The notes under the pieces are model-generated. The model searched no databases. It was not told the DNA's origin and was given only the letters and a program-made list of their open reading frames with translations. Positions 1 through 7,037 of a stretch of DNA of 8,384 nucleotides are shown here, piece after piece; positions within the stretch are counted from its first letter, which is position 1, and each line of letters opens with the position of its first letter. The position numbers were made by a program, and so were the translations under genes. Source of the DNA: Flavobacterium sp. (GTDB lineage Bacteria; Bacteroidota; Bacteroidia; Flavobacteriales; Flavobacteriaceae); assembly GCF_003525665.1 (NCBI RefSeq), contig NZ_DQDX01000203.1, positions 8,935 through 17,318 on the forward strand, given 5' to 3'.

Positions 1-15
1 TAACTTTTTTATTTT

Positions 16-32
16 TAGATTTGAAAAATCTA
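16..32. other. AT-rich inverted repeat in the leader
   Basis: A perfect 7-bp inverted repeat has arms TAGATTT (16-22) and AAATCTA (26-32) around a GAA loop. As RNA it would be a weak, AT-rich hairpin. The following bases (TCTTTGTTTG) are not a clean U tract, so it is a poor intrinsic terminator for any upstream gene. Its 3' arm overlaps the candidate promoter box at 31-38, so it could instead be an operator-like site or a chance palindrome in AT-rich DNA. The window opens with TAA, which could be the stop of an upstream gene, but nothing here can establish that. Confidence 0.3.
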
Positions 33-38
33 TCTTTG
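31..38 (+). promoter_or_regulatory. Candidate Bacteroidota -7 promoter box (TAnnTTTG)
   Basis: TATCTTTG matches exactly the TAnnTTTG -7 element used by the primary sigma factor of Bacteroidota. It ends 21 bases before the ATG of the wza-like gene, which would give a short leader of roughly 15 nt. The partner -33 element (TTG/TTTG, about 19-21 bases upstream) is not clear: that stretch is nearly all T and A without the expected G. It is the best promoter candidate for the whole gene run, but rests on one box. Confidence 0.38.
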
Positions 39-59
39 TTTGCTAAATTATTTTTATAA

Positions 60-836
60 ATGAATAATCGAATTGTTTACCTACTTTTATTAATTGGACT
101 ATTTTTTACTTCATGTGTTCCAACGAAAGATTTAATTTATTTGCAAGATAAAGGAAACTCCAAAGAGGAAGTTGTAAATCAATCTAATTTAAAACCATAC
201 CGACTTCAAACAAATGATATCTTAAGCATCAATATCAAAGCATTAGATACGCGTTTAGTTGAAATGTTTAATACTGGTGCAACTGGTCAAAGTCAGGAAA
301 GTTTATATTTTACAGGTTACAGTGTTGATGATCATGGAAATATTCGAATTCCGGTTTTAGGCGAGATGAATGTATTGGGTTATACAATAGAAGAAGTTAG
401 AAAAAAGATTGAAGAAAAATTATTGAGTGATTACTTTAAGCAAGAGGCACAAATATTTGTAAATGTTAAGTTAGCAGGATTGCGATATACTATTAATGGA
501 GAAATAGGTTCGCCTGGAACAAAAGTATTGTATCAAGATAAGGTTAATATTCTTGAAGCTGTAGCTAATGCTGGCGATATTGCAATTACTGGCGATAGAA
601 AAGATGTTAAGGTGATAAGACAATTTCCGCAAGGCGCACAAACTTTTAGTATAGATTTAACCGATGCTGTTGCTACTAAATCTAGTGTGTATTATTTACA
701 ACCTAATGATTATATCTATATAAAACCGCTTAAGCAAAAAACTTGGGGAACAGGAAAAACAGGTATAGAATCACTCGGAACAATAATTACGCTTTTATCT
801 CTAGCAACAACAACTTTTTTATTACTTAGAAATTAA
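60..836 (+). CDS. wza: Wza-like polysaccharide export outer-membrane lipoprotein (Poly_export/SLBB)
   Basis: This is the outer-membrane exit channel for capsule or exopolysaccharide, working with the adjacent Wzc. Seen in the 258-residue protein: a short basic N-terminus, a hydrophobic core and a lipobox FTSC with the lipidated cysteine at C19; a polysaccharide export domain at about 47-137 (YRLQTNDILSI through GNIRIPVLGE and YTIEEV); one SLBB-type domain at about 142-195 (YTINGEIGSPG, ILEAVANAGDI); and a hydrophobic C-terminal helix at about 238-256 ending in RN. E. coli Wza is about 380 residues with more SLBB-like repeats, so this is the shorter form usual in Bacteroidota. By analogy the terminal helix would help line the helical barrel in the outer membrane. 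The start is supported by the complete lipoprotein signal directly after it. It is 15 bases upstream of wzc. Family assignment is secure; the exact polymer is unknown. Confidence 0.93.
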   Translation: MNNRIVYLLLLIGLFFTSCVPTKDLIYLQDKGNSKEEVVNQSNLKPYRLQTNDILSINIKALDTRLVEMFNTGATGQSQESLYFTGYSVDDHGNIRIPVLGEMNVLGYTIEEVRKKIEEKLLSDYFKQEAQIFVNVKLAGLRYTINGEIGSPGTKVLYQDKVNILEAVANAGDIAITGDRKDVKVIRQFPQGAQTFSIDLTDAVATKSSVYYLQPNDYIYIKPLKQKTWGTGKTGIESLGTIITLLSLATTTFLLLRN

Positions 837-851
837 AACCTACAATTACGA

Positions 852-3317
852 ATGTTAGATATAAAAGATTTTTCTTTTTTTGAAAACCAAAACAGTTTTG
901 ATTTTAAGGGCTTTTTAATCAAAACAGCAAGTTATTGGAAATGGTTTGTTTTAGGGCTAATTATTTGCTTAACGATTGCGCATCAAATTAATATTAGAAA
1001 GCAACCGATTTATTCTCTTGAAGCCACAATGGCGATTTCTGAACAGAAAAATCCTCTTTTTACTTCCAATACTAGCTTGGTTTTTAATTGGGGCGGAACT
1101 TCAGATCAAGTTCAAACAATAGCTTCTACTCTGAAATCGCGTTCTCATAACGAGATAGTTGTAAGTAAATTAGACTACTTTGTTGAATATTTGCAAGAGC
1201 AAAAATACTACACACAAGATGTTTATGGTTTAACTCCTTTTGTGGTAAAACTTGATAAATCCAAAAATCAAATATACCAGCGACCAATTCGAATCAAATT
1301 TATCTCACAATCGGAATATGAAATAGAATTAGATTTTGAAGCAAGTTCATCGGTTACCGTTATCAATTATAGCACTAATACAACAGATAACGTCTCTGTG
1401 GTTAATGGAGTTTACAAAAAACGATTTAAAGTTGGTCAGCCAATAAATCTTCCTTTTTTAAACTGGACATTAGAAATTAAAGGCACTCCAGAAAACTATG
1501 TAGGAAGCGAATATATTGTAAGTTTAAATTCATTTGACGGTGCGGTTTCAAGATATAGAAATGTAAATGTTGCTATCGATGATAAAGCAGGATCGATCCT
1601 TAAATTGTCGATGGAAGGGACAAATAAACCTAGAATGGTTGATTATCTTAATGAGACAATTTCTACGTTAATGAAACGTCAATTGGATAGTAAAAATTTA
1701 TTTGCAGAAAACACTATAAAGTATATTGATACCACTTTAACTTTAATGGAAGGTGAAGTTAGAGTTGCCAATGACGAATTAAAAGACTTCAGTAGAAATA
1801 AAAATATTATTGAAATTGAAAGTAAAGGTCAAGCTTTTCAGGACAAAATATCAGAATTAGACGTTTCTAATGATGATATTAATAGGAAATTGAATTACTA
1901 CAATACACTAACTAATTATTTAAAAAGCAGTACAGATTATTCTAAACTTCCAGCGCCATCAGTTGCAGGTATTGATGATCCCAATATTGGAAAGAATGTT
2001 TCGAGCTTAATTGCTTTATCAGTAAGAAGATCAGAAATGGCTTATTCTGTAAAAAGTGAGTTGATGTTTAATACGATAGACAATGAGATAACTGCACTTA
2101 AAAAGGTTTTATTAGAAAATATTGTTACTGCAAAAGGCGCTATCCAATACGAATCATCACTAGTTAAAAGTAAAATTAGTCAAGCAGAAAGCAAGATTAT
2201 GCAATTGCCAGAAGATAGTCAGGCCTATTTGAAAATCATGCGAAAATACAATTTGAGTAATAGTGTTATCGATGCATTTCTTCAAAAAAGGCATGAGGCA
2301 CAAATTGTTAAGGCAGCTAATTTATCAGACATTCAGTTTATTGATCCAGCCAAAGATATTGGTGGCGGTTTAATTGGTCCGCGAACTGGTGTGAATTACG
2401 TAATTGCAATTTTCCTTGGATTATTAATTCCGTTATCAATTGTATTTTTAATTTTCTTTATAAATAATTCGATACAAAATACAGATGATGTTTCTAATTT
2501 AACCACTATTCCATTAATTGGTGTTGTAGGAGTAAAGCAATCTTTCAATAATCTAGCAGTTTTTGATAAGCCCAAATCGGCATTGTCAGAATCCTTTCGT
2601 GCTATTCGATCCTCATTACAATTTTTATATAAGAAGCAAAAGCTCGATGGGTCCAAAACGTTGATGTTAACTTCGTCTGTGAGTGGTGAAGGAAAAACAT
2701 TTTGTTCTATAAATATCGCTACAGTATTTGCTTTAAGCGAAAAGAAAACAGTAATTGTGGGATTGGATTTAAGAAAACCAAAAATATTTGAAGATTTCAA
2801 TTTGAAAAACGAAATTGGAGTTGTCAATTATTTGATTGGTCAAAATACCTTAGAAGAAATTACAAACCATACTAAAGTTCCTTATTTGGATGTTATTACT
2901 TCTGGGCCAATTCCTCCAAATCCATCCGAATTAATTATGGGTGAATCGTTACAAGAATTATTAGAAAGATTAAAAGAAAAATACGATTATATAATTCTTG
3001 ATACGCCTCCAGTTGGTTTAGTTACCGATGCTGTAGAGTTATCTCAATATTCTGATGTAACTTTATACGTAATGCGACAAAATTTCACCAAAAAAGAAAT
3101 GGTTAATTTGTTGAATAACAGAGTGAAAAGAGGAGAGTTGAACAACGTAAGTATTATACTAAACGGATTTGAGAATAAAGCAAAATACGGTGCTGGTTAT
3201 GGGTATGGCTACGGCTACGGCTATGGCGCGTATTCTAATGGATATCATGATGATGATGAACCTAAAAATATTTTTGTGAAATATTTCAACAAGCTTTTTA
3301 AGAAAAAAATAAGTTAA
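852..3317 (+). CDS. wzc: Wzc-like polysaccharide co-polymerase and bacterial tyrosine autokinase
   Basis: This inner-membrane protein controls polymer length and export through cycles of autophosphorylation on C-terminal tyrosines, and contacts the Wza channel. Seen in 821 residues: a short cytoplasmic start; TM1 at about 30-46; a large periplasmic Wzz/GNVR region with probable coiled coils near 285-345 and 395-455; TM2 at about 513-537; then the cytoplasmic BY-kinase domain. That domain has the oligomerisation motif ExxRxxR (E580, R583, R586), Walker A SSVSGEGKT (K615, T616), Walker A' IVGLDLRKP (D639, R641) and Walker B IILDTPP (D717). The tail has eight tyrosines between 779 and 798 in a Gly-Tyr run, then HDDDE and a basic end. 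The first aspartate of the usual DxD in Walker A' is glycine (G637). The length exceeds E. coli Wzc (about 720), mainly in the periplasmic part. Kinase and chain-length domains are fused, as in Gram-negative bacteria. No Wzb-type phosphatase lies nearby. Confidence 0.95.
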   Translation: MLDIKDFSFFENQNSFDFKGFLIKTASYWKWFVLGLIICLTIAHQINIRKQPIYSLEATMAISEQKNPLFTSNTSLVFNWGGTSDQVQTIASTLKSRSHNEIVVSKLDYFVEYLQEQKYYTQDVYGLTPFVVKLDKSKNQIYQRPIRIKFISQSEYEIELDFEASSSVTVINYSTNTTDNVSVVNGVYKKRFKVGQPINLPFLNWTLEIKGTPENYVGSEYIVSLNSFDGAVSRYRNVNVAIDDKAGSILKLSMEGTNKPRMVDYLNETISTLMKRQLDSKNLFAENTIKYIDTTLTLMEGEVRVANDELKDFSRNKNIIEIESKGQAFQDKISELDVSNDDINRKLNYYNTLTNYLKSSTDYSKLPAPSVAGIDDPNIGKNVSSLIALSVRRSEMAYSVKSELMFNTIDNEITALKKVLLENIVTAKGAIQYESSLVKSKISQAESKIMQLPEDSQAYLKIMRKYNLSNSVIDAFLQKRHEAQIVKAANLSDIQFIDPAKDIGGGLIGPRTGVNYVIAIFLGLLIPLSIVFLIFFINNSIQNTDDVSNLTTIPLIGVVGVKQSFNNLAVFDKPKSALSESFRAIRSSLQFLYKKQKLDGSKTLMLTSSVSGEGKTFCSINIATVFALSEKKTVIVGLDLRKPKIFEDFNLKNEIGVVNYLIGQNTLEEITNHTKVPYLDVITSGPIPPNPSELIMGESLQELLERLKEKYDYIILDTPPVGLVTDAVELSQYSDVTLYVMRQNFTKKEMVNLLNNRVKRGELNNVSIILNGFENKAKYGAGYGYGYGYGYGAYSNGYHDDDEPKNIFVKYFNKLFKKKIS
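3195..3227 (+). repeat. In-frame GGN-TAY hexanucleotide repeat encoding the Wzc tyrosine tail
   Basis: Five and a half copies of a 6-base unit (GGT TAT, GGG TAT, GGC TAC, GGC TAC, GGC TAT, GGC) encode Gly782 to Gly790 and Tyr791-Gly792 of the kinase. Two adjacent units are identical (GGCTAC at 3207-3212 and 3213-3218). Because the unit is two codons, gain or loss of a copy would change the number of phosphorylatable tyrosines without shifting frame. Tyrosine clusters are normal for this family; whether the number varies between strains is not visible here. Confidence 0.8.
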
Positions 3318-3319
3318 TG
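3315..3319 (+). promoter_or_regulatory. TAATG stop-start overlap coupling wzc to the epimerase
   Basis: The wzc stop codon TAA (3315-3317) shares its last A with the ATG (3317-3319) of the epimerase gene. There is no Shine-Dalgarno-like sequence, so translation by reinitiating ribosomes is the natural reading. This fixes the epimerase start, which is followed at once by the Rossmann nucleotide-binding motif, and ties export and sugar-supply genes into one expression unit. Confidence 0.7.
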
Positions 3320-4288
3320 AGTGAAAAGATTCTTATAACTGGTGGTGCTGGTTTCATAGGTTCTAATCTGTGCGAGTATTTTTTGTCTAAAGGTTATTTT
3401 GTAACTTGTTTGGATAATTTTGCTACAGGTCATAGAAAAAATATTGAAGCACTTTTGAGTAATGAAAAGTTTGCATTAATAGAAGGCGACATAAGAAATA
3501 TAGCAGACTGTAAAAAAGCTGTAGAAGGTGCAAATTATGTACTTCATCAAGCGGCTTTGGGTTCGGTTCCTCGTTCAATTAATGACCCTGCAACTACTAA
3601 TGAAGTTAATGTTTCTGGTTTTTTAAACATGTTGATTACGGCTAGAGATGCCAAAGTTAAACGATTTGTATATGCGGCAAGTTCCTCTACTTATGGTGAT
3701 TCTGAGAGTTTACCTAAGGTTGAAGATGTAATTGGAAAACCACTTTCGCCTTATGCAATTACAAAATATGTAAACGAATTGTATGCTACTAATTTTAGTA
3801 AACTATATGATATCGAAACAATTGGGTTGCGTTATTTTAATGTTTATGGAAGAAAGCAAGATCCACATGGTGCTTATGCGGCAGTTATTCCTAAATTTGT
3901 TTCGCAATTGATAAATAAGGAAGGCATACAAATAAATGGTGACGGAAATTTTTCAAGAGATTTCACCTATATCGATAATGTGATTCAAATGAATGAGCTG
4001 GCTATGTTGACGCAAAAATCACAAGCGATTAATACCGTTTACAATTGTGCTTTTGGAGAGCGAACTACTTTGAATGAAATGGTGCATTATTTAAAAGAAT
4101 ATTTAACAGAATTTGATGCTTCAATTGCAAAGGCTGAAGTATCGCATGGGCCAAATAGAGTAGGTGATATTCCGCATTCGTTGGCAAGTATTGATAAGGC
4201 AAAGGAATTGTTGGGTTACGAACCAAAGTTTTCGTTTAAAGACGGATTGAAAGAAGCAGTAAAATGGTATTGGGCTAATTTAAAATAG
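3317..4288 (+). CDS. wbpP: UDP-N-acetylhexosamine C4-epimerase of the WbpP/TviC type (SDR family)
   Basis: This cytoplasmic extended-SDR enzyme inverts C4 of UDP-GlcNAc or UDP-GlcNAcA, giving UDP-GalNAc or UDP-GalNAcA. Seen in 323 residues: the NAD-binding motif TGGAGFIGS (G9, G12, G15), LDNFATGH, GDIR, the HQAALGSVPRSI segment typical of WbpP/TviC, AASSSTYGD with the catalytic Ser/Thr near 123-125, the catalytic pair Y146 and K150 in SPYAITK, and RYFNVYG. In GDIPHSLAS, S288 aligns by eye with E. coli GalE Tyr299, the gatekeeper; a small residue here lets N-acetylated sugars fit. Pseudomonas WbpP is slightly longer (about 341). The gene overlaps wzc by one base, and a TviB-type dehydrogenase lies two genes on, the pair that makes UDP-GalNAcA for Vi antigen. 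Alternative: a UDP-glucuronate 4-epimerase acting on the Ugd product, which I consider less likely because of the gatekeeper serine. Confidence 0.9.
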   Translation: MSEKILITGGAGFIGSNLCEYFLSKGYFVTCLDNFATGHRKNIEALLSNEKFALIEGDIRNIADCKKAVEGANYVLHQAALGSVPRSINDPATTNEVNVSGFLNMLITARDAKVKRFVYAASSSTYGDSESLPKVEDVIGKPLSPYAITKYVNELYATNFSKLYDIETIGLRYFNVYGRKQDPHGAYAAVIPKFVSQLINKEGIQINGDGNFSRDFTYIDNVIQMNELAMLTQKSQAINTVYNCAFGERTTLNEMVHYLKEYLTEFDASIAKAEVSHGPNRVGDIPHSLASIDKAKELLGYEPKFSFKDGLKEAVKWYWANLK

Positions 4289-4330
4289 CAGCATTACCTA
4301 TAAATAATAAAGATTTAGAAAAAAATAGAA

Positions 4331-5722
4331 ATGAAAATTACTAATATTTGTTGTATCGGAGCAGGATATGTTGGTGGACCAACTATGGCAGTTATTGCTC
4401 AAAAATGTCCACATATTAAAGTTACCGTAGTAGATTTAAATACCGATAGAATTGAAAAATGGAATGATGAAGATGTAGATAACATTCCGGTGTATGAACC
4501 AGGTTTGGGCGAAATTGTAAAACACGCTAGAGGAAAGAATTTATTTTTTTCTACTGAGGTCGATAAAGCAATTGATGAAGCACAACTTATTTTTATATCG
4601 GTAAATACGCCAACTAAAACCTATGGTTCTGGAAAAGGTATGGCAGCCGATTTAAAATATATCGAGCTCTGTGCTAGACAAATTGCACGTGTTTCTAAAG
4701 ATGACAAAATTGTTGTAGAAAAATCTACTTTACCGGTGAGAACAGCCGAAGCAATAAAAAATATCCTTGATCATACAGGAAATGGTGTTCAATTTCAAAT
4801 ACTTTCTAATCCAGAATTCCTTGCAGAAGGTACTGCGGTAGAAGATTTATTGGCTCCAGATAGAGTTTTAATTGGTGGTGATACAACACCAGGAGGTCAA
4901 AAAGCCATTCAAGCACTAGTTGATGTTTATGCTAATTGGGTTCCTAAAGATAGAATACTTACTACTAATGTTTGGTCGTCTGAACTTTCTAAACTTACAG
5001 CAAATGCTTTTCTAGCGCAAAGAGTTTCTTCAATAAACGCTATGTCAGAGTTGTGCGAGAAAACTGGTGCAGACGTAAATGAAGTAGCAAGAGCTATTGG
5101 TATGGATAGCAGAATTGGTTCCAAATTCTTAAAATCATCTGTTGGATTTGGAGGTTCTTGTTTTCAAAAAGACATTCTAAATTTGGTTTACATTTCCAAA
5201 TCTTTCGGATTACATGAAGTAGCTGATTATTGGGAACAAGTAATCATTATGAACGACCACCAAAAAAGAAGGTTTTCTAAAAAAATAGTTTCTACCTTAT
5301 ATAATACGGTTGCTGATAAAAAAATCACTTTTCTAGGTTGGGCTTTCAAAAAAGACACTAATGATACAAGAGAATCTGCTGCCATTTATGTAGCCGATGA
5401 TTTAATCAATGAGCAAGCAAATATTGCCGTTTTTGATCCAAAGGTTGAATACAATCAAGTGATTTCCGATTTGAATTATTTAGAAAGTAGAGCATCACAT
5501 AAAAATGAAGCTTTCGTTAAATCATTTTCTGATCCTTATGAAGCTTGTAAAGATTCGCATGCTATTGCAATTCTTACCGAATGGGACGAGTTTAAAGAGT
5601 ATGATTGGAAGAGAATTTACGATGCTATGTTAAAACCGGCTTTCGTATTTGACGGAAGAAATCTCCTTGATAGAGAAAAATTAACTTCAATTGGTTTTCA
5701 ATATCAAGCAATTGGATCTTAA
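4331..5722 (+). CDS. ugd: UDP-glucose 6-dehydrogenase, eukaryote-like long form
   Basis: This enzyme oxidises UDP-glucose to UDP-glucuronate with two NAD+ in the cytoplasm. Seen in 463 residues: an N-terminal Rossmann motif GAGYVGGPT (9-17) and VTVVDLN; SVNTPTKTYG (90-99); the loop EKSTLPVR with T133; SNPEFLAEGT with E162 and E166; the central helix ELSKLTANAFLAQR with K221 and N225; catalytic C277 in GFGGSCFQKD and D281; and a C-terminal domain with GWAFKKDTNDTRES, TEWDEF and FDGRN. Many blocks read almost like animal and plant UGDH, and the protein is much longer than E. coli Ugd (about 388), so it is the eukaryote-like class. It lacks the extended tail of the human enzyme. It sits 42 bases after the epimerase in the same direction. 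All key residues are intact, so it should be active. Glucuronate is presumably a building block of the polymer. Confidence 0.95.
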   Translation: MKITNICCIGAGYVGGPTMAVIAQKCPHIKVTVVDLNTDRIEKWNDEDVDNIPVYEPGLGEIVKHARGKNLFFSTEVDKAIDEAQLIFISVNTPTKTYGSGKGMAADLKYIELCARQIARVSKDDKIVVEKSTLPVRTAEAIKNILDHTGNGVQFQILSNPEFLAEGTAVEDLLAPDRVLIGGDTTPGGQKAIQALVDVYANWVPKDRILTTNVWSSELSKLTANAFLAQRVSSINAMSELCEKTGADVNEVARAIGMDSRIGSKFLKSSVGFGGSCFQKDILNLVYISKSFGLHEVADYWEQVIIMNDHQKRRFSKKIVSTLYNTVADKKITFLGWAFKKDTNDTRESAAIYVADDLINEQANIAVFDPKVEYNQVISDLNYLESRASHKNEAFVKSFSDPYEACKDSHAIAILTEWDEFKEYDWKRIYDAMLKPAFVFDGRNLLDREKLTSIGFQYQAIGS

Positions 5723-5746
5723 ATAAATACGTTTACCCAAATTACA

Positions 5747-7024
5747 ATGAATATAAAAATAGCAATAATTGGTTTAGGATATGTAGGATTGCCTCTTGCA
5801 AGGTTGTTCGCAACCAAATATCCTGTTGTCGGTTTTGATATTAATCAAAAAAGAGTCGATGATCTTAACAATGGTATCGATTTTACACTTGAAGTCGACA
5901 AAGAATTATTGCAATCTGTTCTTGCTGAGCGACCATCAGAAGAAAATGGTTTGTTTTGTTCTACAAAATTAGAAGACATTAAAGACTGTAATTATTATAT
6001 AGTTACCGTTCCAACGCCAGTTGATAAAAATAATAGACCCGATTTAACTCCATTATATAAATCAAGTGAAGCGGTTGGAAAAGTTCTTAAAAAAGGCGAT
6101 ATTGTTATTTATGAATCCACAGTTTATCCTGGATTAACAGAAGAAGAGTGTGTGCCAGTTTTAGAACGTGTATCCGGATTAAAATTCAATTTAGATTTTT
6201 TTGTAGGCTACTCTCCAGAGCGAATTAATCCAGGTGATAAAGAGCATACAGTAGATAAAATTCTAAAAATTACAGCTGGTTCCACTCCCGAAATCGGAAT
6301 TAAAGTAAACGATATTTATAAGTCGGTTATCACTGCTGGAACCCATTTGGCACCCTCTATTAAAGTTGCAGAAGCAGCCAAAGTTATTGAAAATGCGCAG
6401 CGCGATATTAATATTGCCTTTGTAAATGAGTTGGCTAAAATTTTTAATATTCTAGATATTGACACTCAGGCAGTTCTTGAAGCTGCTGGAACAAAATGGA
6501 ATTTTTTAAATTTCAAACCTGGTTTAGTTGGAGGACATTGCATTGGAGTTGATCCGTATTATTTATCTCAAAAAGCGCAAGAAGCAGGGTATCATCCTGA
6601 AATAATTCTTGCTGGACGACGTTTAAATGATAGTATGGGCGAATATGTAGCTTCTAGAATTGTGAAGTTGATGATTAAAAAACGAATTCCTGTAAATCAT
6701 TCTAATCTGTTGATGCTCGGAATTACTTTCAAAGAAAATTGTCCTGACGTTAGAAATACCAAAATTGTTGATGTAATTCTATCGTTAGCCGATTATGGAA
6801 TTAATGTTTCAATTTACGATCCATTGGCCAATCCAGAGGAAGTAAAGCATGAATATGGATTAGAAACAATTACTGAACTACCAAATGAAAAATACGACGC
6901 CATTGTTTTAGGTGTTGCCCATAAAGAATTTTTAGATTTAGATTTAGAACAATTTAAAAAACCCGAATCTGTAATTTACGATGTGAAAGGTGTTTTAAAA
7001 TGTGAAATTGATGGAAAATTATAA
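5747..7024 (+). CDS. tviB: UDP-N-acetyl-D-glucosamine 6-dehydrogenase (TviB/WbpA-type)
   Basis: This enzyme oxidises UDP-GlcNAc at C6 to UDP-GlcNAcA using NAD+, a cytoplasmic precursor step for acidic polysaccharides. Seen in 425 residues, the same length as Salmonella TviB: Rossmann motif GLGYVGLPLA (9-18) and VVGFDIN; TVPTPVD (87-93); YESTVYPG (122-129); GYSPERINPGD with E158; AEAAKVIENAQRD with K212 and N216; catalytic C265 in GLVGGHCIGVDPYY with D269; EIILAGRRLND (285-295); and a C-terminal domain with GITFKENCPDVRNTK. The SPERINPGD, QRDINIA and KWNFL segments distinguish this UDP-GlcNAc/UDP-ManNAc dehydrogenase group from Ugd. UDP-ManNAc dehydrogenase (WecC/Cap5O-like) is the main alternative, but no epimerase making ManNAc is nearby, and the protein reads closer to TviB. 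With the WbpP/TviC-type epimerase it completes a route to UDP-GalNAcA. It follows ugd by 24 bases. Confidence 0.92.
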   Translation: MNIKIAIIGLGYVGLPLARLFATKYPVVGFDINQKRVDDLNNGIDFTLEVDKELLQSVLAERPSEENGLFCSTKLEDIKDCNYYIVTVPTPVDKNNRPDLTPLYKSSEAVGKVLKKGDIVIYESTVYPGLTEEECVPVLERVSGLKFNLDFFVGYSPERINPGDKEHTVDKILKITAGSTPEIGIKVNDIYKSVITAGTHLAPSIKVAEAAKVIENAQRDINIAFVNELAKIFNILDIDTQAVLEAAGTKWNFLNFKPGLVGGHCIGVDPYYLSQKAQEAGYHPEIILAGRRLNDSMGEYVASRIVKLMIKKRIPVNHSNLLMLGITFKENCPDVRNTKIVDVILSLADYGINVSIYDPLANPEEVKHEYGLETITELPNEKYDAIVLGVAHKEFLDLDLEQFKKPESVIYDVKGVLKCEIDGKL

Positions 7025-7037
7025 TTTTAAATAAAAA

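Noticed and set aside
2396..2827. 143-codon open frame on the - strand inside wzc
   Set aside because: It lies wholly antisense to the conserved TM2 and Walker A part of Wzc, has no recognisable domain, and is a normal by-product of AT-rich codon use.
3333..3364. DNA similarity between the epimerase start and the rfbB start (ACTGGTGGTGCTGG at both)
   Set aside because: This is the shared Rossmann TGGAGFIGS motif of two extended-SDR enzymes with similar codon use, not a repeat element.
4927..5124. 65-codon open frame on the - strand inside ugd
   Set aside because: It is antisense to the conserved central helix region of Ugd and shows no features of its own.
5727..5734. TACGTTTA before tviB as an internal promoter
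   Set aside because: It misses the final G of TAnnTTTG, has no supported -33 partner, and the 24-base gap fits simple co-transcription.
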